Positions 54,309 to 63,010 of a DNA stretch of 64,000 nt are shown piece by piece. The notes beneath the pieces are model-generated. The model made no database searches and had not been told where the DNA came from. It worked only from the letters and a program-made list of their open reading frames with translations. Where the stretch lies: positions 1-64,000 of the forward strand of contig JAIOAT010000003.1 in NCBI GenBank assembly GCA_019873685.1, written 5' to 3'. The position numbers and the translations under genes are program-made. The stretch's first letter is position 1, and each line of letters opens with the position of its first letter. Source of the DNA: Chloroflexota bacterium (lineage in GTDB: Bacteria > Chloroflexota > Anaerolineae > Aggregatilineales > Ch27).

Positions 54309-55073
54309 CTACTGCGTCGGTCGGGTGTCGTCACGCAACCCGATCATGTACTGGACGATTTCTTCCGGATCGGTCTCGGTGGTACGCTTTTCCGCCACCT
54401 TGCGGCCCCGATGCAGCACAACGATGCGATCCGAGACGGCGAAGACATCGTGCATGGTGTGGCTGATCAGGATGACAGGCACGCCCTGGTCGCGCAGACG
54501 GCGGATCAGGTCGAGCACCTTGCGCTGTTCGGTCACGCCCAGATTGTTGGTCGGCTCGTCCATGATCATCAGCCGGGCGTTCCAGAAGATCGCGCGGGCA
54601 ATGGCTACGGCCTGCCGCTGCCCACCGGAGAGATTCTCGATCTTCTGCATCATCGCCGGGATGCGGATTTCCAGCTGGTCGAGCACCCGCTGCGATTCGC
54701 TGAGCATCCGCTTTTCATCCAGCATGCGCACCAGCCCGCCCAGGTAGTTCCGCTTGACCTCACGCCCCAGGAAGATGTTGGCGCTCACGCTCAGGTTGCC
54801 CGCCAGCGCCAGGTCCTGGTAGATCGTCTCGATCCCCATATCACGGGCGTCGGATGGGCGGGCGATGTGAACCAGCCGTCCGTCGAAGTAGATCTGACCC
54901 TCGTCGGCCTGGTAAACGCCGGAGACAATCTTGATCAGCGTGGATTTCCCGGCGCCGTTATCCCCCACCAATCCGATCACCTCGCCGGGGAACACATCCA
55001 TACTGACGTGATCCACCGCGGTCAGACCACCAAAGCGCTTGACAATATCCTGTACAGACAGCAACGGTTCCAT
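54309..55073 (-). CDS. Sugar ABC transporter ATPase, single NBD (FrcA/RbsA-like, CUT2)
   Basis: This 254-residue ATPase has Walker A GDNGAGKST, signature ENLSGGQRQAV, Walker B LMIMDEPTNNL and an H-loop in ISHTMHD. Most ribose-type (CUT2) ATPases hold two NBDs in ~500 residues; this one has a single NBD, as in the FrcA fructose system, so it should act as a homodimer. ATG at 55073 has GGAGG upstream; a GTG at 55094 is an alternative. It follows the permease in the SBP-permease-ATPase operon. Confidence 0.9.
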   Translation of the reverse strand: MEPLLSVQDIVKRFGGLTAVDHVSMDVFPGEVIGLVGDNGAGKSTLIKIVSGVYQADEGQIYFDGRLVHIARPSDARDMGIETIYQDLALAGNLSVSANIFLGREVKRNYLGGLVRMLDEKRMLSESQRVLDQLEIRIPAMMQKIENLSGGQRQAVAIARAIFWNARLMIMDEPTNNLGVTEQRKVLDLIRRLRDQGVPVILISHTMHDVFAVSDRIVVLHRGRKVAEKRTTETDPEEIVQYMIGLRDDTRPTQ

Positions 55074-55077
55074 GGTG

Positions 55078-56220
55078 CTATCCCGCCTCCGCACGACCGA
55101 TGATCAGGTCACGGCTCTGGTCAATCAGCACGGCCAGAATGACAATCACGCCCACCACGATGTACTGCCAGTAGGGCTGCACATTGAGCATGACCAGCCC
55201 GGTCTGCAGCACGGCGATGATCAGGGCGCCAATTACCGTCCCGCTGATGCGCCCCTCCCCGCCGAACATGCTCACCCCGCCAATCACCACCGCCGCAATC
55301 GACGAGAGCAACAGCGTCTCGCCAGCAATGGCCGAGCCGCCATTGAAGCGGGTGGTATGCAGGAAACCGGCCACGCCAGTCGTCAGGCCAGAGAGCATGT
55401 ACAGCAGGATGGTGTGGCGATCCACCCGCACACCGGCGCGGATAGCCGACTCGCGGTTGCCGCCGATGGCGTAGGTGTGCCGCCCGAACTGTGTCAGGTG
55501 CAGCAGATACATCGTCCCGAAGACCAGGATGGCGGCGACCACCACCGGCCAGGGGAAGATCCGCTCCAGCACGCGCAACTGCTCAGTGGCAACTTCCGGT
55601 CGCTGCAGGAAGAAGAGGCCGCCGCCGTCCCCCGGCATCCAGTACATCAGGGCCTCGTTGCCAAAGTCGCGGACAATCCGCGGCTGGCCCCCGACAACGT
55701 TTGCCCCGGAGAGCAGAAAGCCGATGCCGCGGGCGATGAAAGACATGCCCAGCGTCACAATAAATGGCGGGACGCGCAGCTTGGCAATGACCAGGCCGTT
55801 GACCAGGCCGGTGAGCACCGCCACACCAACCGCCAGGACAAACCCGATGAGCAGCATGATCGGCTCAGCAATACCGCCGGCAGCCGCCAGATCGCGCATG
55901 GCCATCGCCGCCACCACCGACGAGAGTCCCATCACCCAGCCCACCGACAGGTCGATGCCTCCGGCGATAATCACAAACGTCTGGCCGAGGCCCATCAGCA
56001 AGATGGGGGTAATCGCCACCAGGATGTTCTGCGAGTTGCGCAGCGAGAGGAAGTTCACACCCTGTGAAGTGCTCGCTGAGATCGTGAAGAACACGATCAA
56101 CAGCGCCAGGAAAACCCACCCCCAGACCCGGCTCAGCATCAGGATGGCCCGCTGCTGGCCGGATAGCCGCTTGCCCCCAACCGGCTGGGAGGTGGCGCCG
56201 GTCTGACTGTCCACCGCCAT
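55078..56220 (-). CDS. Sugar ABC transporter permease (RbsC/FrcC-like, CUT2)
   Basis: This 380-residue membrane protein has about ten helices and CUT2 signatures: FVIIAGGIDLSVGWVMGLSS, PPFIVTLGMSFIARG, GGNRESAIRAGV and SSIAAVVIGGVSMFGGEG near the end. It forms the pore for a monosaccharide. AAGGAGAG precedes the ATG. It lies 90 bases after the binding-protein gene, with a hairpin in between, and 4 bases before the ATPase gene. Confidence 0.94.
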   Translation of the reverse strand: MAVDSQTGATSQPVGGKRLSGQQRAILMLSRVWGWVFLALLIVFFTISASTSQGVNFLSLRNSQNILVAITPILLMGLGQTFVIIAGGIDLSVGWVMGLSSVVAAMAMRDLAAAGGIAEPIMLLIGFVLAVGVAVLTGLVNGLVIAKLRVPPFIVTLGMSFIARGIGFLLSGANVVGGQPRIVRDFGNEALMYWMPGDGGGLFFLQRPEVATEQLRVLERIFPWPVVVAAILVFGTMYLLHLTQFGRHTYAIGGNRESAIRAGVRVDRHTILLYMLSGLTTGVAGFLHTTRFNGGSAIAGETLLLSSIAAVVIGGVSMFGGEGRISGTVIGALIIAVLQTGLVMLNVQPYWQYIVVGVIVILAVLIDQSRDLIIGRAEAG

Positions 56221-56259
56221 TGGCTTTCTCTCCTTAAATTCGGGACGTTACACAGCAGG

Positions 56260-56291
56260 GCATGAGGGCGCTCCGAGGAACGCCCTCATGC
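56260..56291 (-). promoter_or_regulatory. Intercistronic hairpin after solute-binding-protein gene
   Basis: GCATGAGGGCG and CGCCCTCATGC form a perfect 11-bp inverted repeat with a 10-nt loop between the binding-protein stop and the permease start. No T-run on the - strand. Confidence 0.75.
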
Positions 56292-56310
56292 CTGAAACTA
56301 CCCTATGCGT

Positions 56311-57282
56311 TTACGGGACCTGATAGATGAAGCGCGCCACCTCAGGATCGTCGACGTTTTCCGCGGTGATGACCGCGTACCCGGTGGTGACGCGAGGCGG
56401 CAGGCTGGTCACGCCGCGCCAGTCGGCCATGGCAAAGGCGACGGCCAGGTAGCCCATGTCATAGGGCTTCTGGGCGATCACCAGCGTCACGACGCCCGCG
56501 CGGAGCTGCTCGATGGCGAACTGGGTCGCATCGAAAGCGATAACCTGAACCTGCCCGCCCAGCCCGGCGCTGATCACAGCGTTACCGGCGCCCTGGGCGC
56601 TGAACACGTTCACGCCAAAGATGCCAGCCAGGTCGGGTTCGCGCTGCAGGACCGCAGCGGTCTGCTCAGCGGCAGTGTTGGCGTCGTCCAGGTTGTAGTC
56701 CATGCCGACCAGTTGCATGCCCGGATAGGCGGCAATGCCCTCAATGAAGCCCTGGCCGCGCTGCTCGGTGGTGCTCACGCCCACGTTCGTGTTCTGAACA
56801 TAGACCTTGCCCTGCCCGCCCAGCACTTCGGCCAGCGCCTCAGCCGCGATCCGACCGCCTTCCACGTTGTCCGAGCCGATGTATGACAGCGGGAAGGTCA
56901 CCGGGCCATTGACATAGTCGCCATCGCCCAGGAACGTATCGACGGTGATCACCTTGATGCCAGCGTCAACAGCCGCCTGCAGCGGGGCGATCATCTGTTC
57001 CTTGTCGGTCGGCGCAATGATGAGGTAGTCCAGGTCGCCACGGGCAACCATGGCATCCAGGATCGGCGTCTGCTCAGAAGGACCCCAGTCCTGCGGGAAC
57101 TGCGTGACCACTTCCAGACCGAAGTCGGCAACCGCCTGGTTGACGCCCAGCTCCATCACCTCATAGAAGGGGTCTACCACACCCGGCAGGAAGCCGATCT
57201 TGGGCAGTTCGGACTGCGCGGTCGTCGGCGCAAGGGCCAGCGCCAGCATGGCGATGACCATCAGAATCGAGAACTTCTTCAT
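56311..57282 (-). CDS. Periplasmic-type sugar-binding protein (Peripla_BP_4, RbsB/FrcB-like)
   Basis: This 323-residue protein has a signal peptide (residues 1-23, ending APTTAQS) and a type I sugar-binding fold (PKIGFLPGVVDPFYEVMELG, LIIAPTDKEQMIAPLQAAVD, VYVQNTNVGVSTTEQRGQGF). It should bind a monosaccharide such as ribose, xylose or fructose for the CUT2 permease. The ATG at 57282 has GAAGGAG upstream; longer reading frames upstream lack support. It is divergent from the aldolase operon, which may use its sugar. Confidence 0.93.
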   Translation of the reverse strand: MKKFSILMVIAMLALALAPTTAQSELPKIGFLPGVVDPFYEVMELGVNQAVADFGLEVVTQFPQDWGPSEQTPILDAMVARGDLDYLIIAPTDKEQMIAPLQAAVDAGIKVITVDTFLGDGDYVNGPVTFPLSYIGSDNVEGGRIAAEALAEVLGGQGKVYVQNTNVGVSTTEQRGQGFIEGIAAYPGMQLVGMDYNLDDANTAAEQTAAVLQREPDLAGIFGVNVFSAQGAGNAVISAGLGGQVQVIAFDATQFAIEQLRAGVVTLVIAQKPYDMGYLAVAFAMADWRGVTSLPPRVTTGYAVITAENVDDPEVARFIYQVP

Positions 57283-57716
57283 AACCTGATTCTCCTTCTC
57301 CTCATGACCTGCTGAAAGCCAATTGAATTCCATTGGACGCTGAGAACAGCATGTAAGTTCTTCAGGCGTCACCTGTCGCAAACGCTCCTTATTCCCCTGG
57401 CCTCACCCCCTTTCCCGCCTGCGCCCGTTTCCCCCGCGGCAGCCCGCGACGCCAGACCGCTGGCAACACAACCCCCGCCAGGCGGAGGTCGCAGGGTCGC
57501 TATGGTGCTTAGTCACGCGCAGGCTTGTATCACTTGCCTATATCGTACACCAAATTTGCACAGCGCACATACCCCTGCAAGCGACTGCTGGCAACAAATA
57601 GCTGGAATGGATAATATGGCGGCCCAGCGATGCGGCTGGACGGCGCATGCTGTCCACCGTATCGAACCGGTTTGCTCCGGCCAGCGGCACCGTCTGGCCC
57701 GTACAGGGAGGCACCC
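57283..57716. promoter_or_regulatory. Divergent control region between CUT2 transporter and aldolase operons
   Basis: No gene is seen in these 434 bases. A near-perfect palindrome CCAATTGAATTCCATTGG at 57319-57336, in the leader of the transporter operon, is a likely operator. On the + strand CTGGCA at 57588-57593 and GATAAT at 57610-57615, 16 bases apart, may be the aldolase promoter. On the - strand an orphan GAAAGGGGGTGA lies at 57403-57414. Both operons may answer to one regulator, which is not encoded nearby. Confidence 0.5.
57403..57414 (-). promoter_or_regulatory. Orphan Shine-Dalgarno-like element upstream of SBP gene
   Basis: On the - strand this reads GAAAGGGGGTGA, one change from the 16S-complementary form, about 121 nt before the binding-protein ATG. 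No start codon follows at normal spacing. Confidence 0.5.
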
Positions 57717-58631
57717 ATGCCGGTCGAGCATCCTGCTCTGTGCAACCTGAACCCGCTACTGGCAGCAGCAGAGCGCGGCGGCTACGCCGTTGGCGCGTTC
57801 TCACCGCGTTACACGGCCATGATCCAGCCTGTGCTGCAGGTGGGACAGGCCCTCAACTCCCCGCTTATCGTGCAAATCTCGCAGCGCGAGTTAACCCGCT
57901 CCCAGATCACCCCGGCCCGCTTTGCCAGTGTCTTCTACGCTGAGATGCAGGCCGGGCAGATCACCGTGCCCGTTGCCCTGCATCTGGATCACACCCGCGA
58001 GGTCTCCATCATCGAGGAAGCTATCGCCGCCGGTTTCACCTCGGTCATGATTGACGCTTCCGATCGACCTTTCGCCGAGAACATCGCCATCACCCGGCAG
58101 GTCGTGGCCTACGCTCACCGGCGCGGTGTGTCCGTGGAGGCCGAACTGGGGCGGATCACCACCACCGACTACATGGAGACCGAGGATGACGCCGAGATGT
58201 TCACCGACCCGGAGGAAGCCGGCGAGTTTGTCGCCGCAACCGGCGTCGACGCGCTGGCGGTCTCGGTGGGCACGGCGCATGGTGTCTATGTCGTCCGCCA
58301 GCCTCGCATCGACTACGACCGGCTGCGGGCCATCCGGGCCAGGACGACAGTGCACCTCGTCCTGCACGGCGGCTCAGGCGTACCCGCCGCCATGGTCGAA
58401 CAGGCCATCAGCCTGCCGGGCGGCGGCGTGAGCAAGGTCAACATCGCCACCGAGCTGGAACTGGCTGCTCTGGGCGCCCTGGGCCGCAGCCACTACCTGC
58501 TGGACGAAGAGATGACCGCGCTCCCGGCGGAAGCCCTGCTTGCCGCCCGTCATGGGGTCAGCAGGGTCGTGCAGGACAAAATCCAGAACTTCCTGCACAG
58601 CAACGGCAAAGCTGGCGAGGTGGCCCGATGA
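57717..58631 (+). CDS. Class II fructose/tagatose-bisphosphate aldolase-like protein (GatY/KbaY family)
   Basis: This 304-residue zinc-dependent aldolase has the metal ligands in HLDH near residue 85, the H in GTAHGVY near residue 183 and HGGSG near residue 214, followed by VSKVNIATEL. It should split a ketose 1-phosphate or bisphosphate. GGGAGG at 57707-57712 fixes the start. It overlaps the SIS gene by four bases. Fructose-bisphosphate or tagatose-bisphosphate cannot be told apart; the neighbouring SIS isomerase and ROK kinase suggest breakdown of a less usual sugar phosphate. Confidence 0.9.
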   Translation: MPVEHPALCNLNPLLAAAERGGYAVGAFSPRYTAMIQPVLQVGQALNSPLIVQISQRELTRSQITPARFASVFYAEMQAGQITVPVALHLDHTREVSIIEEAIAAGFTSVMIDASDRPFAENIAITRQVVAYAHRRGVSVEAELGRITTTDYMETEDDAEMFTDPEEAGEFVAATGVDALAVSVGTAHGVYVVRQPRIDYDRLRAIRARTTVHLVLHGGSGVPAAMVEQAISLPGGGVSKVNIATELELAALGALGRSHYLLDEEMTALPAEALLAARHGVSRVVQDKIQNFLHSNGKAGEVAR

Positions 58632-59263
58632 GCGACGATCTTCTGCATACGCTGGTAAGCCGCTACCCGGAACTGACCGCCTGCCTGCCCGACATACAGG
58701 CTGCTTTTGACCTGTTGCGGGCTACCTTCCAGCGGGGAGGCAAAGTCCTGGTTTGCGGTAACGGCGGCAGCGCCGCCGATAGCGAGCATATCGTGGGCGA
58801 GTTGATGAAAGGCTACCGCCTGCCCCGCCCGCTGCCAGAAGCGGCTCGCCGCCGGATTCTGGAAGCCTGGCCGGAGGAGGGCGCTTACCTGGCCGATCAC
58901 CTGCAGGGCGCGCTGCCCGCCATCTCGCTGGTCAGCCAGAGCGCCCTGCTTTCCGCTTTTGCCAACGACGTCGCCGCCGACATGGTCTACGCCCAGCAGG
59001 TTTATGGCTACGGGCGGCCCGGAGACGCGCTGATCGCGATCAGCACGTCCGGCAACGCCGCCAACGTCCTGCACGCTGTGGAGGTTGGCCGGGCGCTCGG
59101 CCTGGGCACCATCGGCCTGACCGGGCGAGAGGGTGGCCGCCTGAAGGCCGTATGCGACGTCACCATCCGCGTCCCTGCTGACAGCACACCGGCCATCCAG
59201 GAACGCCACCTGCCGATCTACCATACCCTGTGCGCCCTGCTGGAGGAGGCTTTCTTCGCATGA
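58628..59263 (+). CDS. SIS-domain sugar isomerase (GmhA-like)
   Basis: This 211-residue protein has the SIS fold of phosphoheptose isomerase (GmhA), with GNGGSAADSEHIVGELMKG near residues 43-61 and the late ISTSGNAANVLHAVE segment with the usual TSGN. It should interconvert a ketose and an aldose phosphate. No other lipopolysaccharide-heptose genes are nearby, so it probably serves sugar breakdown with the neighbouring aldolase. Start and stop overlap both neighbours by four bases (ATGA). Confidence 0.9.
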   Translation: MSDDLLHTLVSRYPELTACLPDIQAAFDLLRATFQRGGKVLVCGNGGSAADSEHIVGELMKGYRLPRPLPEAARRRILEAWPEEGAYLADHLQGALPAISLVSQSALLSAFANDVAADMVYAQQVYGYGRPGDALIAISTSGNAANVLHAVEVGRALGLGTIGLTGREGGRLKAVCDVTIRVPADSTPAIQERHLPIYHTLCALLEEAFFA

Positions 59264-60240
59264 CGGCACTGCTGGCCGGAGTCGATATCGGCGGCACCAA
59301 GTGCGCGGTTGTCCTGGGCCGCCCTACCGGCGACACGATCGACATCCTCGCCAAGACGCGCTTCCCCACCCCGCCCACCTTTGCCCAGACTCTGGAGCAG
59401 ATCGTGGCCAGCCTGGAGGCGCTGCTGGCGCAGCACCCACAGGATGCGCTGGCCGCCATTGGCGTGAGTTGCGGCGGGCCGCTGGATAGCCGGGCCGGGC
59501 TGGTGCTTTCCCCGCCGAACCTGCCGGGCTGGGACCGAGTGGATGTGATCGGGCCGCTGCAAGCGCATTTCAGCGCGCCCGCTGCCCTGCAGAATGACGC
59601 CAACGCCTGCGCCCTGGCTGAATGGAAGTGGGGCGCCGGACGCGGCTGCCGCAATATCATCTTCCTGACCTTCGGCACTGGCATGGGCGCCGGGCTGATC
59701 CTCGATGGACGGCTATACTCCGGGACAAACGATCTGGCAGGCGAAGTCGGTCACATCCGCCTGGCACCGGACGGCCCGATCGGCTATGGCAAGGCCGGAT
59801 CGTTTGAAGGATTCTGCAGCGGCGGCGGGATCGCTAACCTGGCCCGGACGCTGGCGGAACAACATCTGGCCGCCGGCTGCCCGCCCGCCTACTGCCCCAC
59901 CCCGGCGGATCTGCCCCGCATCACCGCCGAGACGGTCGGGACAGCTGCACAGCACGGCGACCCCACCGCCCTGGAGGTCTTCCGCATCGCCGGGCAGGCG
60001 CTGGGGCGTGGCCTGGCCGTGCTGGTGGATATCCTCAACCCGGAACGGATCATCATCGGCAGCATTTTTGGCCGCCAGCGGTCGCTGCTGGAACCGCCCG
60101 CGCTGGAGACCCTGCGGGCGGAAGCGCTCCCCGGTGCGCTGGCCGTCTGCGCCATTGTCCCCGCCGGGCTGGGCGAGCAGGTTGGCGACTACGCCAGTCT
60201 GGCCATCGCTTCCGAAGCGCAAGCCTCACCCTCACCTTAA
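59260..60240 (+). CDS. ROK-family sugar kinase
   Basis: This 326-residue ROK kinase has the ATP-binding DIGGTKCAVV near residues 8-17, the catalytic Asp in NDANACALAEW and the GTGMGAG loop. The classical ROK zinc motif of four Cys is replaced by GFCSGGG, so no structural zinc is expected. It should phosphorylate a hexose or N-acetylhexosamine and supply the SIS isomerase and aldolase encoded just before. The ATG at 59260 overlaps the SIS stop. Confidence 0.9.
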   Translation: MTALLAGVDIGGTKCAVVLGRPTGDTIDILAKTRFPTPPTFAQTLEQIVASLEALLAQHPQDALAAIGVSCGGPLDSRAGLVLSPPNLPGWDRVDVIGPLQAHFSAPAALQNDANACALAEWKWGAGRGCRNIIFLTFGTGMGAGLILDGRLYSGTNDLAGEVGHIRLAPDGPIGYGKAGSFEGFCSGGGIANLARTLAEQHLAAGCPPAYCPTPADLPRITAETVGTAAQHGDPTALEVFRIAGQALGRGLAVLVDILNPERIIIGSIFGRQRSLLEPPALETLRAEALPGALAVCAIVPAGLGEQVGDYASLAIASEAQASPSP

Positions 60241-60260
60241 GCCCTCTCTTCCTGCTGGCA

Positions 60261-60333
60261 CGCCCGCGCCGATTGCGATGGGGCGCGGGCGCACCCAACT
60301 GGTTCCAGGCGCACCCGGAACCAGCTTTTTTTT
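60261..60333 (+). terminator. Strong intrinsic terminator after ROK gene
   Basis: CTGGTTCC (60299-60306) and GGAACCAG (60317-60324) form an 8-bp stem followed by eight T at 60326-60333. A second 10-bp hairpin precedes it (60261-60270 with 60282-60291). This ends the aldolase operon. Confidence 0.92.
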
Positions 60334-60424
60334 CACCATACGGAAACTTTTGTTGACGGCATTCAAAGGCGAATGCTAAGGTGATAATTGCAGAAGCGTT
60401 TTCTGCCTGGTGGAAAGAGCACCT

Positions 60425-61189
60425 ATGACCAAGCAAGTTGCCGCTGTCCAGAAGGCCTTCGCGCTGCTCGAACTCCTGGGGCAGGCTGAGCGCGGGCTGG
60501 GCATCTCCGAACTGGCCGAAGCCAGCGGTCTGCCGCTGGGAACGACACATCGCCTGCTGCATACGCTGATTGCGCTGGGCTACATCGAACAGGACCCCGA
60601 CACGCGCAAGTACACGCTGGGGCTGCGCTTCCTGCAGTTGCGCGGTCAGGTCATCGGGCGGCTTAACCTGGCTGCCCTGGCTATGCCGCACCTGAAGCTG
60701 CTGATGCACCGTGTCAACGAAACCGTGCATCTGGCCGTCCTGAATGATGGTGAAGTGGTCTATGTCGATCGCGTAGAGGGCCTGCAAACACAGGGGATGT
60801 TCACCCAGATCGGCAAGCGCGGCCCCATTCACTGCACCGCGCTGGGCAAAGTGCTGGCCGCCTTCTCGCCGGAGGAAGTCTGGCGGGAAGCGATTGCCAA
60901 GCATGGCATGCCCCGGCGTACCCCGGCCACCATTGTTGACCCGGAAGTCTTTGCCGCCGAGCTGCAGAAGGTGCGAGAACAGGGCTATGCCATCGACAAC
61001 GTGGAATCGGAGCCGGGCGTGCGCTGTGTGGCTGCACCGATCCGCGACTACAGCGGGCGTGTCGTTGCCGCCGTCAGCATCTCCGGGCCAGCAGCGCGGA
61101 TGAGGCCAGCCCGCGACCAGGAACTCAGCATTGCCGTCAGGCGCACGGCACGCGACATCTCCGAACGGCTCGGCTATTCCGACAGCTAG
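60425..61189 (+). CDS. IclR-family transcriptional regulator
   Basis: This 254-residue regulator has the IclR winged helix at residues about 5-65 (VQKAFALLELLGQAE, GLPLGTTHRLLHTLIALGYI) and the effector-binding GAF-like domain (HCTALGKVLAAFSPEE, CVAAPIRDYSGRVVAAVSIS). It should bind a small carbon compound. It lies 188 bases upstream of the dipeptide-type transporter on the same strand and probably controls it. A GTG at 60410 is a possible earlier start. Confidence 0.92.
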   Translation: MTKQVAAVQKAFALLELLGQAERGLGISELAEASGLPLGTTHRLLHTLIALGYIEQDPDTRKYTLGLRFLQLRGQVIGRLNLAALAMPHLKLLMHRVNETVHLAVLNDGEVVYVDRVEGLQTQGMFTQIGKRGPIHCTALGKVLAAFSPEEVWREAIAKHGMPRRTPATIVDPEVFAAELQKVREQGYAIDNVESEPGVRCVAAPIRDYSGRVVAAVSISGPAARMRPARDQELSIAVRRTARDISERLGYSDS

Positions 61190-61237
61190 GCCGACCGGCC
61201 ATACCGCCTGGCGGCAGCCTGCCCGCGTCCTCAAATG

Positions 61238-61249
61238 GAAAGGAGGTGA
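61238..61249 (+). promoter_or_regulatory. Orphan Shine-Dalgarno-like element upstream of SBP gene
   Basis: GAAAGGAGGTGA matches the complement of the 16S tail over 12 bases. It lies 48 bases after the IclR stop and 129 nt before the transporter SBP ATG. No start codon follows at normal spacing. Confidence 0.75.
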
Positions 61250-61377
61250 ATCACCAGAGCGCAACCCCCTTCAGGCTTCTGTGTCCTGTGCTACGCAGGC
61301 GCGGGATGCGTCCGGGACATACCACCCGCGCAGGCTCGATTGCATAGTGTGTATTCTCAGGTAAAGAGAGGCAAACC

Positions 61378-62985
61378 ATGAGCGGACAAAAGAAGTTGTG
61401 GTGGTCCCTGCTGGCGATCGCGCTAATCCTGTCGTTCTCCACGGCAACAGTCAGCGCCCAGGGAGGCGGCACCCTGATCGGCGGGTTTGATGTTGGCCCC
61501 GGCGGCCTGCCGCAGACCGTACCGTGGGTACAGACGGCAGGCAACACCTGGCTGAGCAAGATCTGGAGTCCGCTGGTGAGCTACAACGAAGACGTCAGCG
61601 GCCTGGCCCCTCAGCTGGCCGTTGCCTGGGAGGCGAATGAGGACAACACCGTCTGGACGTTCACGCTGCGCGAGGGCGTCGTCTGGCACGATGGCGAGCC
61701 GTTCACCGCCGAAGACGTCAAGTTCACCTTTGATTTCGTGCTCTCCCCTGGCTCTACCTTCTCCGGGCCGCCCCAGGCTGCGGCGCTGACTATCCTCGGC
61801 GCACAGGCCTATAACGCCGGGGAAGCGGCGGAGTTGGCCGGCGTGCGGGTCGTGGACGATCTGACCGTCGAGTTTGAACTGGAAGCCCCCAACCCGCGCT
61901 TCCCCTTCAAGCTGGTCGACTCCTACATCCTGCCGGCTCATGCCGTCAATTTCGCGCCAGCGGAGATTGCCACGACCGACTGGTGGTTCACCAACCCCGT
62001 TGGCACCGGCCCATTCATGCATGAGGAGTTTGTCCGGGATCAGTTCTGGGCTGTTGTGCCCAACCCCAACTACTGGAATGGCGCTCCCAAGCTGGACCGC
62101 CTGATCAACCGCTACTTTGAAGATGAAACCGCCGCCATCCTGGCGCTGGAAGCCGGCGAGATTCAGTTCACCTATGCCAGCGGCGATGTCGCCCTGCAAC
62201 TGGGTGAGAAGGGCTATGCGCTTCATCAAGGCCCCTCCGGCGTGACTAACTACTTCATCTTCAACTACCGCAACCCGGTTTTCCAGGATGTGCGCGTGCG
62301 GCAGGCCTTCCTCTACGCCATCGACCGCCAGGCCATTGCCGAGGTGATTCTGGGCGGCACGGCGCAGGTCGTACCCTGTCTGGGCGCTTTCCCCAACATG
62401 TGGCCGGCGGAATACAACGAGTACGCCTACAATCCTGACCTGGCCCGCCAGCTGCTGGCCGAAGCAGGCTGGCAGCAAACCGAGCCGATCGAGCTGGTCA
62501 CCTACTACAGCAGCCAGTTCCACATGGATGCGATGGCCGCCCAGCAGCAATACCTGGCCGACGTAGGCATCGACGTCGTGCCGCGGGTGGACGCTGACGG
62601 TTACAATGCCTACTTCTACACGGGCGAAGGCTGGCAGATCTCTTACCGCGGGCTGGGCAATAACCCCGGCAACTATCCCTTCCAGTTCTATGAGACCGGC
62701 GGCTATCCCAACGCTGTCGGCGACACCGGCACGCTGATGGGTCAGTCCTTCCCGGAGCTTGACGCGCTGATCGCTGCCGCCCGCCAGGAAGCCGACCCGG
62801 ATCGTTACACCCAACTCCTGCAGGAAATCTGCGCCTTCCAGAATGAAAACGCCATCGAAGCCTACATGTGGACAGCCCTGCGCTACGGAGTCGCCTCGAC
62901 CGATCTGGTGGACTTCTACTGGTTCCCCGCTCCCGGCGGCGGCCCATATGAAGATCATCCCGAACTGTGGGCAGTGGCGGAATAA
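61378..62985 (+). CDS. Peptide/oligosaccharide-binding protein (SBP family 5)
   Basis: This 535-residue protein has a signal peptide (residues 1-26, cut near VSAQG) and a family 5 (DppA/OppA) fold, with APQLAVAWEANEDNTVWTFT and VVWHDGEPFTAEDVKFTFDF typical of the family. It captures dipeptides, oligopeptides or oligosaccharides; Chloroflexota family 5 proteins often bind sugars. AAAGAGAGG precedes the ATG. The DppB-like permease follows across a hairpin. Confidence 0.92.
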   Translation: MSGQKKLWWSLLAIALILSFSTATVSAQGGGTLIGGFDVGPGGLPQTVPWVQTAGNTWLSKIWSPLVSYNEDVSGLAPQLAVAWEANEDNTVWTFTLREGVVWHDGEPFTAEDVKFTFDFVLSPGSTFSGPPQAAALTILGAQAYNAGEAAELAGVRVVDDLTVEFELEAPNPRFPFKLVDSYILPAHAVNFAPAEIATTDWWFTNPVGTGPFMHEEFVRDQFWAVVPNPNYWNGAPKLDRLINRYFEDETAAILALEAGEIQFTYASGDVALQLGEKGYALHQGPSGVTNYFIFNYRNPVFQDVRVRQAFLYAIDRQAIAEVILGGTAQVVPCLGAFPNMWPAEYNEYAYNPDLARQLLAEAGWQQTEPIELVTYYSSQFHMDAMAAQQQYLADVGIDVVPRVDADGYNAYFYTGEGWQISYRGLGNNPGNYPFQFYETGGYPNAVGDTGTLMGQSFPELDALIAAARQEADPDRYTQLLQEICAFQNENAIEAYMWTALRYGVASTDLVDFYWFPAPGGGPYEDHPELWAVAE

Positions 62986-63010
62986 CGGTTCGCTCCTGAG
63001 ATAAGCGATA

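Noticed and set aside
61238..61378. Small leader peptide behind the orphan Shine-Dalgarno at 61238
   Set aside because: No ATG, GTG or TTG occurs at 5-12 bases after it here or at the other four loci; the GTG within the motif itself is too close.
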